A stretch of DNA of 64,000 nt from Plectosphaerella cucumerina (Eukaryota > Ascomycota > Sordariomycetes > Glomerellales > Plectosphaerellaceae): the NCBI GenBank assembly GCA_020746995.1, contig JAGPXD010000001.1, positions 310,001-374,000 of the forward strand, given 5' to 3'. This document shows, piece by piece, positions 11,056 through 21,619 of the stretch (position 1 is the stretch's first letter; each line of letters begins with the position of its first letter). The position numbers and the translations under genes are program-made. The notes beneath the pieces were generated by a model. That model had not been told where the DNA came from and did no database searches. It was given only the letters and a program-made list of their open reading frames with translations.

Positions 11056-12584
11056 AGTCGAAACCAGTCAGTGGACTCGACGATTTCTTTTGTTTCCAAG
11101 ATACCCAAGCAGCACGCTGCCATGAGCGGCAGTGACGGAGTCTGATTACTTTTACGAGGAGGTTATACCATGGCGAAGAGGAGATGCAGGGCTGGAGATA
11201 CAGCACATGCGGAGGAGACGCTTTTGGGACGAAGGCATGACGTCTGTGGAAGGAGGAGATGAGGAATGTAGGCCATGAGCCTGAGGAGGAGATGGGTGTC
11301 AAGGCCACGAGCCTGAGGAGGAGATGGAGATGAGGGCCAAGAGCTCGAGGAGCGCGTGAATGTAGGCCACGAGCCTGATGAGAACGGAAGAAGGCCACGA
11401 GCCTGAGGAGGAAAGGAGGATGTAGGCCACGAGCCTGGGGAGAACGGGGATATAGGCCATGAGCCTGAGGAGGAAATGGGTGTAGGCCATGGGCCTGATT
11501 AGGAGAATGAGGATGGAGTATCGGCGAGAAACCCACGTCGCAACGCGTTGATCGGCTCAAGAAGCTGGTCTCCATGGCTCAGAGGCAAGGCATGGCCTTG
11601 CCAAACGAGCTGGACATTGAACCATCCGCAACTCTACAAGCGGATGATCTGTCTACTACGTTGTCTGATGGACAGACTCCCGGAGACGAAAATGCTCTTG
11701 TTCTCCAACATTTGCCTTTATCTTGACGCGATGTCTTTGACACCATTGTGATGACTCAATAGGATGCCCGCCAAGAGGAGAACTTGCGGCGCCCGACCGA
11801 CTGAAATCTCAGGGGTCAAACAAAGTTGTTCGAAAGTGCTTAGGTACCCGACTACTAGTGCAGACCCGGGCGCCACACCTGCTGCGCTCGTCTTATCGGG
11901 GTCTCTTTTAACCTTCCCAATCGACTTCGATCCGCCCGACCAAGGGGCCGCACTTCCCCACGTGGCGTGCCGCATGCTTCGGCTTTAACCTACAAATAGG
12001 TTGTTTGACCGCCTCCTCAAGGGATGCCGAGTCGGCGACGATGGAGCTTTGCCGACCGACAGCGGCTTTGTACGGTCTGGCTGCTCGCCAATGCATGTAC
12101 CTACAGTACCTCGAGGGCTGCGATCGCCTGAAATCATGGCGGTCGCCGGGCCGATGACACCACCAGCAGATCTCCAAGATGGTTGCCGACGGAAGGCGTT
12201 CTGGGGCTAGACCCTCTCCCCTCCCCCCCTGAAGTTCTGGGCGGCAACGCTTGTCCAGATGAGGTCGCCGGACAGGGAGCGGCGCAAGGGCGTGAACGAC
12301 ACGGTCTGACAGTGGGTACCCCTATTTTTCTCCTCCATCCACCAACCCCAAGTACCTATCTATGACTCCTGGATGATGTGGAATGCAACGGCCGTGGCTT
12401 TCCGACATCGCCGCATCGTTTGTTGAAGAAGGCAGAACAGTCGAGAACCTATTTCATTGTTGCTCGCCCTTGAAGAAGACTCGACCAGCCTCTCGTCAAC
12501 AAAGCATTGAGGACAGATCCCAGCCAGACCTTTGAACCAGACGAGGACGACGTTTGCAATTATCCTCTTTGTACCGCCGCCAGA
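11056..12584. other. Intergenic region with minisatellite and possible gene remnant
   Basis: Holds the minisatellite at about 11262-11507. Immediately after it, frame 11511-11726 reads as a protein-like stretch (RLKKLVSMAQRQGMALPNEL) that ends at a stop and has no start or upstream exon I can find. The rest up to 12584 shows nothing beyond the promoter of the next gene. Confidence 0.45.
11262..11507. repeat. Degenerate minisatellite, units of about 25-33 bp
   Basis: The core taggccacgagcctgagga recurs about eight times between 11270 and 11500 with spacers of variable length (ggagatgg, gaacggg, aaatggg). Copies differ by substitutions and small indels. It lies about 200 bp beyond the stop codon of the Cys/His-repeat gene. 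Confidence 0.8.
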
Positions 12585-14120
12585 ATGCCTTCCATCACTG
12601 GCGACCTGCGGCACTCCACGACCGCCGCGCAGCCAACATCAGAGAAGCCCAGCCAACAAGACGCACACAGACAGAACCTCAGCCATGAGGTGGCCACCCC
12701 CGAGTCCACGGCCGCTGTCCTTCCCAGAATCATCGAGCCCGAGCAGAAATGGACGGCCTGGCTATGTGTGGCAGGGTCATTCCTATACCTCGCTCCGTCA
12801 TACGGTAAGTCTATCCCAATGCCATTAACAGCACCCCCGCTGACCCTTCAGGCTTCATGCAATCCGTGGGCACCATCCAGGCCTATCTCTCTCTCAACCA
12901 GCTCTCCGAGTACTCCGACCGGGACATTGGATGGATCCCTGGCATGTACACCTTCCTCGCCCTCTTTCTCGGCCTGCAGACCGGGCCTCTCGTCGACGTC
13001 TATGGCCCTCGCGTCATCGGTCCCCTGGCCTTACTCACCACCGTCCCCATGTTCTTCCTCCTCGGCGAGTGCAAGACCTATTGGCAGTTTATGCTATGTC
13101 TGGGCGTCTTGGGCGGTATCGGCGCTGCGCTCTCGGCTTATCTGGCCATCGCCATCGTCGGCAAGCTGTTCAACCGCTTCAGGGGTCTCGCCATGGGCAT
13201 CGCCCTTGCCGGGTCTAGTTCAGGCGGCATCATCTTCCCTCTCATGCTGCGAAGCACACTACCGTCCTGGGGCTATCAGTGGTCTCTCAGGACCATGGGC
13301 TTTGTGGTCGCTGGAATGATGGTGGTCGGAATGCTGTGCATGCTTCCCTTTGACGGCCTGATGCGAGGGCCGGCGATGGGTGGCGTACAAGAGCCACCTA
13401 GTAGACCTGTCGACGAGTCGGGAGAGGTCCCCCAGGAGGCCCCTCAGCCTGAGAGGAGTGCCAGCATCAACTTCAACGCCTTCCGTTCGCCGCCCTTCTC
13501 CTTCATTACGGGCTGTTTGTTTCTCCTCGAGTTCATCATGTTTGGTATCTCGGGTATCCTTCCAACAATCGTCCATTCCTCTGGCTTTCCCGAGTCTGCC
13601 GGCTACATCATGATTGCTATCCTCAACGGAGCCTCATGCTTTGGTCGTATTATTCCGGGGCTCATGGGCGATCGGCTGGGACACTTTAACATGCTGATCA
13701 TCATGGCCATTGTCACCTTCGTCGGCACAGCCGCCACTATGCTCCCCTTTGGATCGACGCACATCGAGGCGCTCTACGTCTTTTCCGGTCTCTGGGGCTT
13801 TGGATCTGGCTCGTTCCTGTCCCTCACACCTGGTAAGAAAGCCACCCCTTGACTGAGGATACACCAGCTGACATCTCGAAGTGTGTATGGGCAAGACCTG
13901 TGAGGCCAAAGACTATGGTCGCTACTACGGCACAATGAACTTCATCGTCAGCTTCGGCCTGCTTATCACTGTGCCCATTGGCGGTCAAATGCTCAACGCC
14001 ATGGGAGCTACGGCTCTCTCCGGACTTTACCTGGCCATTCTTTGCCTGGGCGGTGTCTCCGCCTTTGCTTCCCGCGCTCTGCTCGTCGGCTCCTGGTTCG
14101 ATCTCCGCGCCATCATCTGA
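12585..14120 (+). CDS. MFS transporter, monocarboxylate permease-like
   Basis: Exons 12585-12804, 12852-13832 and 13882-14120 give 479 residues with introns of 47 and 49 nt. A hydrophilic N-terminus of ~60 residues is followed by 12 predicted membrane segments split by a central loop around residues 260-300 (PSRPVDESGEVPQEAPQPER). Sequence features such as GSFLYLAPSYGFMQSVGTI at TM1 and RFRGLAMGIALAGSSSGG at TM4-5 are typical of the fungal monocarboxylate-porter (SLC16-like) MFS group. Substrate is unknown; members carry short carboxylates or act without a proven substrate. It would sit in the plasma membrane. It runs in the same direction as the next MFS gene but belongs to a different subfamily, so this is not a tandem duplication. 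Confidence 0.88.
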
Positions 14121-14568
14121 GTTTGGCCATCAAGCTTCATCTTTGAATTCAGCACTTCTGGAGTAGGGGCGCTGAGATGTAGAGGGAGTTGTGCTGAGAG
14201 GAAGAACAATAGTAATATTTCCATATGATGATGCAATTTTTCAAATTGCCTACACATACCTACCTCCAACCGCCCTGCGAGCTGTTTTGTGCAAAGGACC
14301 CAAGTATCTTGGGCACCCTCTTGGTCATTATCGACTCTAGATCATCGCGCCTTGGCCATCGCCACCGCTTGGTCGTCGCCCCTTGAGCGGGCTGCACCAC
14401 CCAAGTGGGCCCCGCTGTCCCCCTATCGGAGCGGGCCCGCCGGCGATAATGCCGACATCGCACTGGACCGCAATGATCACGTCAATTCTTTTGGTGCAAC
14501 GCAGGCTGAACACTTCAATCTTCATCATCGCCAGCAAGAAAGACTCTCGTCTTCTACGAGCACTGACC
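14121..14568. other. Spacer between two co-directional MFS genes
   Basis: A 448-bp spacer with the 3' flank of the first and the promoter of the second transporter. No further feature is seen. Confidence 0.6.
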
Positions 14569-16403
14569 ATGGCTCAAAATGCGACGGGAGAAGCGAGCGA
14601 TCCTCCCGCGGCGCCGTTCTCCACGGTAAGTGACCATCGACGTGCAGCACGACCACACCTCACTGACACGCGATCGATTGTTCCCCGCCCAGAGGAAGCA
14701 GTTCTGGATCACGTCGGCCGCGATGTGGGTGACCTGGAACAGCAACCTGGGGTCGTCTCTACCATCGGGCTCCGCCGAAGCCATTCGCGACGGCCTGCAC
14801 GTCGCCACCACAAGCGAGCTCGTCTGGCTGAACTCACTCTATATGCTCGGCTACGCCGCCGGGCCTCTACTCTTCGGGCCCCTCAGCGAGCACATCGGCC
14901 GACGGCCCGTGATCCTCAGCGCGTACCTCGCATACAGTACCGTTGCCCCCGAGTTCTTTATTACCGTATTAGGCTGTGTCAGAAGTCGTTGGAGTCTGTC
15001 TTGGGAGTCCTTTGCCTTGCCACGTGGGGTCCACGTGCTGCTTTGCATCAACTCCCAAGACAGACTCCTGATGACTCCTGAGACGTCCGTAAAAGGAAGT
15101 TACTGACGCCGCATGTTGTAGTGGTCTGCACGGCAGCTTGCGCTCTGAGCAACAGCATAGCCCTTCTTCTCGCCTTTCGCTTCTTGACAGGCTTCGTTGC
15201 TTCGGCGCCCAACGCTACCGTCGGTGGACTCATCGCCGATGCCCACCCAGACGCTCGCCGTCGCGGCCGAGCCATGTCCTATTTCACCTGTGCCGCCGTC
15301 GCCGGACCCCTCTTCGGGCCTCTTGTGTCAGGTTTCGCACAGGTGTACTCGTGGCAGCTGACCTTCTGGGTCGGCCTCGCGATAGCAGGTGTCGGGCTGC
15401 CGCTCCCCGTCTTCTTGCCTGAGACCTTCGCGCCGGTGCTCGAGAAGAAGCGGAGGCGGGCTGCAGCTGAGCAGGAAGACGCAACACCGCCCGAAGAAGC
15501 TCCTGGGAAGGGCCTTCTCGCCGAGCTGCGCGTCGTCTTCTCCAGGCCCGCGGTCATGTTGGTTCGCGAACCCATCGTGACGTGGACGTCGGCCTACCTC
15601 GCCCTTGTCTACTCCATTCTCTATCTTTTCTTCCAGGCATACCCTGTCATATTTGGAGGTGAGCAAGGCATCCAGATCGGATTTTGCAGACAACTGACAG
15701 CTGGGTTCAGGGGTCTATGAATTGTCGCCTGGATACGTCGGTCTGGGATATTTACCAAGTACGTCTTGCACCAGCCGACGGATCGCTGCCCCTGCTAACC
15801 ACCATTCCAGTATTTGTGGGAATCATGGGTGGCCTCGGTGTCGTCTTTGTCTACGATGCTTGGCGCGGAAAGCAGCGAGCCAAAGGATCCAAATGGGCCC
15901 TCGACGACACCTCCCGTCGACTTCCCTTGGCATGTGTCGGTGGTCCTTTGTAGGTCTTGTCCATATTTCAAGGCTTCTGAGTTCCAAGCTGACTTTCTCA
16001 AAGGGTCGTAATTGGTCTGTTCTGGCTCGGCTGGGCATCCAGAAGTTCGGTGCACCCCGCGATTCCCATGCTCTCTGGCCTCACTTTTGGCGCCGGATAC
16101 ATGCTTATCTTTGTCGCCATGGTCAACTACTTGTCAGATGCTTATCGAGAGTACTCTGCCTCAGCTCATACTGCCGCTAGCACCACCCGCTCTCTCGCCG
16201 CCGCCTTTCTTCCCGTTGCCGCCCCACGCATGTATGCAAGCCTTGGTGTCCCCTGGGCTTGCTCGCTGCTGGGGTTTTTGTTCCTGGCGCTAAGCGCTGT
16301 CCCCTTTGTCTTCATCCGCTTCAATGACACAGTCCAGAAACGAAGTCCGTTTTGTCAGCGGCTGGCCGTTGAGCGACCTGAGGTGAGCCAGGCATCTGCA
16401 TGA
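14569..16403 (+). CDS. MFS drug:H+ antiporter-like transporter (DHA1 type)
   Basis: Six exons (14569-14625, 14693-14936, 15122-15658, 15711-15758, 15811-15949, 16004-16403) give 474 residues. The TM2-3 loop reads FGPLSEHIGRRPV (MFS motif A) and TM4-5 reads AVAGPLFGPLVSGF (motif C of antiporters), which places it with DHA1 polyamine/drug exporters. A charged central loop (EKKRRRAAAEQED) separates the two halves. All introns are about 50-70 nt except intron 2 (14937-15121, 185 nt), which carries a perfect 18-bp inverted repeat. That intron must be removed, because the unspliced frame stops at 15106 and splicing rejoins SAYLAY-MVCTAACA. Likely a plasma-membrane efflux pump; substrate unknown. 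Confidence 0.85.
14991..15068. repeat. 18-bp perfect inverted repeat within MFS intron 2
   Basis: Arms ggagtctgtcttgggagt (14991-15008) and its exact complement (15051-15068) flank a 42-nt loop. The loop contains a second palindrome, cacgtgg...ccacgtg (15021-15037). Weaker pairing extends outward about 10 nt on each side. A related structure lies in the intron at 46636-46781. Confidence 0.9.
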
Positions 16404-16597
16404 GCTACCTGCGACCCTGAGCGGCAGATGCCGGTGTTGGGTACCAAAAAGAGATACAAGGGACAAGCAGACATTTCAACATAGAACATAGACGACGAAA
16501 TTTTGTAGAGACAGTTCGGACCGCCTGATGACGCTTGACAACGCTGACGGCCGTGACCGAGGGATCATCTCAGGATCCCGACTCTGAGTCTGCTGCC

Positions 16598-17722
16598 CTA
16601 GTGCCCTTTCTGACATCTCCTGGGAACGACTTCTCCATAAATCTCACTCAGCCAGCCCTCCTTCGGTCCGTTCATCCATTGGAGTTCACAAAACTCCCAT
16701 TCCTGCTCCTTGTCCGACTTGGCTCGCTCCCTGTCATGCCCTTCAACGCCGATCTCGTCCAGGTTTCCCTCGCAGAGATAGAGAAAGGTCTCGAAAAGAT
16801 GATAGAGTCGGATTCGCCGCCTTCCGAGAAGGTACTCCATTATCTGTTCTGTGTCGTTGCCTTCGTCGTCCGTTTCGCAAGCTGGTGAGACTGCCTTGAC
16901 CCATGAGTTCCATGATGTCTTGATCCGATCATCGAGGGACATTTTGGACAGCTCATCCTTGCTTGGTGTGGCTGAGAGCAGATCGATGGACTCTTGGTCG
17001 AGGACAATGAATAACGCGCCACGAGCGCCATGCTCTCTGTCAATCAGACCATGGGCTCGCACGTATTCCCATGCCTTGACTGTATCAACCGCGTCGAGTG
17101 TTTCTTTTTCTTGGATGACCACATTGTGGTAGCGTCGCGCCACTTCGTGCGAGATGACCCAGTCGGATGTAAGAGGCTCATCTGGGGGCAAGGCAGCCCT
17201 GGCTGGCTCTACCATGGCATGCCAGTTGTCCTCAAGGCGTCGACGTATGTTTTCTGGACCCGGCGTCTTTCGTAACTTGTACTCGACTGCATCCATGCTG
17301 TCATTGTCAACCAGTCCAGTCGTTCTGCTTTCGCGATATTCATCCTCGAGACGGACCAAAGTCAGTCGATGAATGGCAGATACAGCGTGTTCGAATTTTT
17401 CGTCATCGTCGTAGGAAGTACGGAGAATGGTCCAGCCCCAGCACTTTTCGTGACGGTACACATCCGAGGCGCAGTGGAAGCCGTGGACAGCCAGGTCATT
17501 GAGCCAACCTTGCCAGAAGGGGCGGTTCGGGTTGCCGGGGCGTATTTTGTGAGGTACTAGGTGAAAGAAACTGTCGAACGAACTGTCCAAGACGTGGGGA
17601 AGATCTTCTATAGACGGAAACATGGCGTTTGTCGAGCTGTGGTGGCGATCGAAAACGGTGACGGGGAGAACCAGCAGTGCAAAGAGGGGTAGCGAAGACT
17701 GGTAGAACCGGCAAATATGCAT
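16598..17722 (-). CDS. Uncharacterised fungal protein
   Basis: A single-exon frame of 374 residues from ATG 17722. A second ATG at 17623 (residue 34, MFPSIEDLPHVL) has a good context and would drop a hydrophobic N-terminal stretch that mildly resembles a signal peptide, so the true start is uncertain. The protein is acidic, rich in Trp, Tyr and Glu, and has no membrane segment or catalytic motif I recognise. Motifs such as KCWGWTILRTSYDDDEKF resemble a group of uncharacterised proteins common in Sordariomycetes (recalled, not searched). Its 5' end lies 134 bp from the stop of the co-directional 2EXR gene. Confidence 0.6.
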   Translation of the reverse strand: MHICRFYQSSLPLFALLVLPVTVFDRHHSSTNAMFPSIEDLPHVLDSSFDSFFHLVPHKIRPGNPNRPFWQGWLNDLAVHGFHCASDVYRHEKCWGWTILRTSYDDDEKFEHAVSAIHRLTLVRLEDEYRESRTTGLVDNDSMDAVEYKLRKTPGPENIRRRLEDNWHAMVEPARAALPPDEPLTSDWVISHEVARRYHNVVIQEKETLDAVDTVKAWEYVRAHGLIDREHGARGALFIVLDQESIDLLSATPSKDELSKMSLDDRIKTSWNSWVKAVSPACETDDEGNDTEQIMEYLLGRRRIRLYHLFETFLYLCEGNLDEIGVEGHDRERAKSDKEQEWEFCELQWMNGPKEGWLSEIYGEVVPRRCQKGH

Positions 17723-17856
17723 TCACGTAAGTCAGCCATCTTGGCAGGCCCCTTTCAGTTCGATTGAGTTGCTTTGCGGGAGGTATCGCACCGTTGGAGG
17801 TATTGTGGAATATCATTTCTTACTTCTTCACAAACTGCATACCCAATCGAACCACC

Positions 17857-18525
17857 TCAGCTAGACTCCGAGTCTTCCGAGACTTCGCTCTCATGCCTCC
17901 GACGACTCGCCAGCCACAAAGCAATACATCCGGGCATTGTATACCCTCCCCTTTCACCTTCCCCATCTCCCCAACTTGCCTCCTCGACGACCGTGACCTT
18001 CGATGGTGGACAAATCCACTCTCCTTCTTTGCCATGCATGAGCCTTCCCCATGTCTCAAGTGGTTCTTCAGGTGACAGGATTCGGAGACTTTGAAGACTC
18101 TTGAAGCTTTGGAATTCGATGAAGCCGAATTCAAAGAAGTGTTCAGGATCCTCAATCTCAATCTGCATGTGTTGAACTCGCAGGGCTGAAAAGTCCATTT
18201 TACTGCTCAGGACGTCGTATTCGAGCTGAATCGTGTCGATCGCAAAGTTGACCCAATAATGCATGTCGCGTTCACTCGAGGAGACAAACTCCTTGCTGTA
18301 CATCTTCGAGTTGCGGACCTCTCTGCAAGTCTGTTGCAAAGGAGGGGTGATAGGCGGGCCATCCGACTCGTTCTGAGACCAGGAACATTCGTTTGCGGAA
18401 CCTGGGTCCAGCGCTGGTTTGCACCAGATGGTGAATGTCCGGGGTGTTTGATCAGCAGCAAGTTTCCATATAGCGAGGCGGAGTTCGATGGGAAAGAAGA
18501 GGAAAGAGATGGAATCCGGCCCCAT
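17857..18525 (-). CDS. 2EXR-domain protein
   Basis: The first true ATG is at 18525 (the upstream in-frame TTG is not a start), giving 222 residues in one exon. The N-terminus SFLFFPIELRLAIWKLAADQ followed by PRTFTIW is the hallmark of the fungal 2EXR domain: F-x-x-LP-x-E(I/L)R-x-x-IW, then PR-hydrophobic. The middle (TCREVRNSKMY) carries the usual 'CRESR' equivalent that follows. Function of the family is unknown. A resemblance to F-box helices has been suggested, so protein-interaction adaptors are possible. The C-terminus is Ser/Glu-rich and lacks further domains. It and the uncharacterised gene downstream run head-to-tail with only about 134 bp between. Confidence 0.75.
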   Translation of the reverse strand: MGPDSISFLFFPIELRLAIWKLAADQTPRTFTIWCKPALDPGSANECSWSQNESDGPPITPPLQQTCREVRNSKMYSKEFVSSSERDMHYWVNFAIDTIQLEYDVLSSKMDFSALRVQHMQIEIEDPEHFFEFGFIEFQSFKSLQSLRILSPEEPLETWGRLMHGKEGEWICPPSKVTVVEEASWGDGEGERGGYTMPGCIALWLASRRRHESEVSEDSESS

Positions 18526-19302
18526 CTTTGCCCCCAAGTGTTGCGATGTCGTTTTCGAGGGTCATGGTGGGACGGTCTGGCTGTGCTGTCGCAGAGGGGC
18601 ACTGACGCGATGGCGCGGATGAGGAGTACGCCAACTGACAAATTGGTTGAAGTCAATTGAGCTCACGGCGATGGGATTGAAGGCTCCCGTGACACGGGCT
18701 CTGTAAATGGTCTGTGGGAAGTGTTGAAGTGAAGTTTGAACTTTAATATTCGGAACGCGTCGCGTTCGCGTCCAGAGGTGGTTGAGGCAGGCTGCTGACT
18801 CATATCACTGACTGGCCTGGCTCGCGGCTTACCTAAGCCATCATCAACACGACCTTCGAGATCGGTGTACAGCACTGCTCTTGTTTGCGTGGTACCTAGG
18901 TATCTTACTAGGAGGTCCGTATGCAAGCTGAAACGAATAGGTCGGCATGAGATTACCTATACGCTCTGCGATCTCAGAGCCATGTATTGAAACAAGCTGC
19001 CGGGTTCATTCTCTCCCCGCCCCTCCACTTCTGGGACTTCTCTTTCACCTTATCGTCGACTGTACCCCGTGTTTAGCCGGCATCTGTTGCGGATGGGCCT
19101 CCGTCCCAAAGCGGTAGTTCCAAGTCTTGGCATCGGAGGATCGGCTCCAGCTGACAAACAGCACTGATCCTCACTCACCTCATCAAGCCTCCATTTTTCG
19201 ACTACCTGGACACTTACCTTGAAGCTCAGGTCGACATTGTTCAAGTCCCCAACCTACTCTTCTTTTGCTTCGTATCGTTCAAGAACGCATTTAAGAACGA
19301 AG
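18526..19302. other. Divergent promoter region
   Basis: Lies between the minus-strand 2EXR gene and the plus-strand regulator-like gene. Short frames only; no RNA gene or repeat seen. Confidence 0.55.
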
Positions 19303-20182
19303 ATGAAGCAAAAATTCCAATTTGTCACCGTGTCGAACCCTTCAGGGCCTGTGCCTCTGGCATCGCGCAAGCTGGCTCACGCCTATGCCTCGCGCCAGAT
19401 GCATGCCAAGGTCCGCCGCCAACGGGTGCAGAGATACCAGAGAGAGATTGCCGCGGATGGGAGGCCATCGGCAGAGGCGGAAACCCCAGAATCTACCACA
19501 GCACTTGGCACCCCTCTAGACCGAACCCCAAACGACCGCAGAGACCCCTTTTCGGCAATGGCTAAGCCTCTGTCCTCCCAGGAGTACTTCTTGCTGGATT
19601 ACTGTGCGTCCTGGTGCAGGGAGCTCGTCACCTTCTTGCTTCCCATCCTAACGCGGCTCTAGACCTCCGCGTAATGGTGCCGAACTGCCTGACGAAGTGT
19701 GGCTTGTTTAAAACCAAGGAAGATCACCTCCACGCGCTCTTGCGAGACTGGGTCGGTCTTGGCATCACCAACAAGGACTTTCTCGGCGCCAGTGTCCTGC
19801 TCAGCGCATGCCGGACGATCTTGAAGGACAATCCCGACGACCCGGTTCTGACGCAGATGGCTCTAGAGTACAAGCAGAATGGCATCCGCACTTTACGGCA
19901 GGCACTCAGCGGGCCCGTCCAAGCCACGACAGTTGCCCTCGCTCTCGCGCTGGCGATGGATGAGGTAGGCTCACGGACGAAGCGATCAGGAATGGCAGAG
20001 AGTTATGCTGATCTTGGACCTAGAAAAACTTTGGGGAGTACGAAGCAGCCCAGCAGCATATTCACGGCGTGCGCTCTATGGTGCAACTGAGAGGTGGCCC
20101 TGATTATCTAGGCCTGTCGAAGGTGGTGGAGTGGGTGTACTGGAGACATGCACTGGGAGAGCCCGTCACGGTATCGGGGTAA
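19303..20182 (+). CDS. Fungal transcription-factor-like protein lacking a zinc cluster
   Basis: Exons 19303-19603, 19663-19964 and 20024-20182 (both introns 59 nt; the first has a CTAAC branch site) give 253 residues. The N-terminus QKFQFVTVSNPSG and the following Arg-rich helix (YASRQMHAKVRRQRVQRYQ) match the start of many fungal-specific regulatory proteins. The second half, from LLDYYLRVMVPNCL to QQHIHGVRSMVQLRGG, matches the conserved core of the fungal-specific transcription factor domain. No Cys6 zinc cluster is present, and the protein is about half the usual length. It may be a DNA-binding-deficient paralog or a truncated derivative that still splices cleanly. Splice junctions restore LLDY-YLRV and AMDE-KNFGEY. 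Confidence 0.7.
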
Positions 20183-20532
20183 AAGGCTGTAGAATTTGGA
20201 CGTAGTGCGGAATTAAAGACCAGCGGATGATCATGGGATGACCGTCCTCCCTGATATATCGTTTGGCCGCGGATCTGTAGTGAAGTGCCAAGACCCAGTA
20301 CTTCCGATTCGAGGCAAGACGCCTCGGGTTCACCAACATGCCTGATCACTGCCCTGCCTCGCGTCAGTCCACGGCGAAATATGTTTGTCAGCTCGCCTTT
20401 TACTCGGCATGACTACAAGTGCCTGTGCCCATAAAAGGGAGCAGCATCCTCCCCTCGTCGCCAACAGAACGTGCGATGGTTCGACATCCCAGCCGCATCG
20501 CCGTACTCTCAAATCATCTCCTCCATCTCGCC
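20183..20532. other. Spacer with SDR promoter
   Basis: About 350 bp between co-directional genes. An in-frame upstream ATG at 20476 would add 19 residues to the SDR protein but lacks the conserved start; nothing else is seen. Confidence 0.5.
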
Positions 20533-21619
20533 ATGTCGCACTCCAAGACAACCATCCCCATCGGCTCTCTGGTCCTCGTGACTGGAGCTACAGGCTTTAT
20601 CGCTGCCCATGTCATCGCAAAGTTCTTGGCACGCGGGTACAAGGTGCGTGGAACGGCCCGCGACCTTGACCAGGCCTCGTGGCTTGTCAACGGCCGCTTC
20701 AAGACCCAGGCAGAGACAGGAGATTTTACGCTCATCGCCGTCCCCGACTTCAACGCCGATGGCGCCTTTGACGAGGCTGTCAAGGGTGTATCAGCCATCG
20801 CCCACGTCGCCAGCGTCCTCACCTTCGACTCAAACCCGAACAATGTCATCCCCCAGACGGTCGCTGGGGTGACTTCGATCTTGGTCTCTGCCTTGAGGGA
20901 GTCTTCAGTCAAGGAAGTCATCTTCACTAGCTCCTTGATGGCCTCCATCTTTCCTGTCCTCGGACACGAGGAGATAGTCGACCGGAACAGCTGGAATGAA
21001 GTCGCCGTCAAAGCCGCCTGGGCGCCTCCCCCGTACGACGACGATCGCTCCAATTTTGTGTACGCAGCCAGCAAGGTTGCCGCCGAAAAGGCACTGTGGC
21101 ACTTTGTCGATGAGAAGAAGCCTCACTATACAGTCAACGCGATCGTCCCTTCAGGCGTCACAGGGGAGCCTGTGCATGAGAAGCATGCCGATAACCACGT
21201 CAACTGGGTTGCCACCATCTTCAAGGGGCAGAAGGACCGTTTGGACGAGTTTCCTGCCAGTAAGTGCAATTCCAAGTGTGCTTGACCAGACTTTTATTGA
21301 CAATGCCTCAGTGTACTTCGTTGACGTGCACGACGTGGCGGCCCTCCACGTCGCGGCGGTCCTGGACCCCGAAATTCGGAATGCTCGCCTGCAGACCTGG
21401 GGTCACAGCTCCAATTGGAATGACTTCCTTCATGTCGTACGGGAGCTCCGTCCGCAGAAGGAGTTCATCCCCGACTACCCCGAGTACCGCCTCCTGTCCA
21501 TCTCCACGGACCAGTCCGAATCTGTCGCCCTTCTCAAGAAGTGGGCAGACCAAGACGGGTGGAAGCCGCTGAAGGATAGCATCGCTGAGGGGATCAACAA
21601 TGCGTTCTTCAAGCTTTGA
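20533..21619 (+). CDS. NAD(P)-dependent ketoreductase/epimerase, extended SDR (GRE2-like)
   Basis: Exons 20533-21259 and 21312-21619 give 344 residues. The Rossmann motif TGATGFIAAHV lies at residues 17-27, close to the N-terminus, which favours this start over the upstream in-frame ATG. The active-site pair appears as FVYAASKVAAEK (Y-x3-K), and the catalytic Ser/Thr region as VIFTSSLMAS. This arrangement is that of extended SDRs related to yeast Gre2 (methylglyoxal/ketone reductase) and plant dihydroflavonol reductases, which use NADPH to reduce carbonyls in the cytosol. The substrate cannot be told from sequence. A 17-bp tandem array begins 55 bp after the stop codon. Confidence 0.88.

Noticed and set aside
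19604..19662. Frameshift in the regulator-like gene
   Set aside because: An ordinary 59-nt intron with gtgcgt donor, ctaac branch site and ag acceptor restores LLDYYLRVMVPN, so no frameshift is needed.
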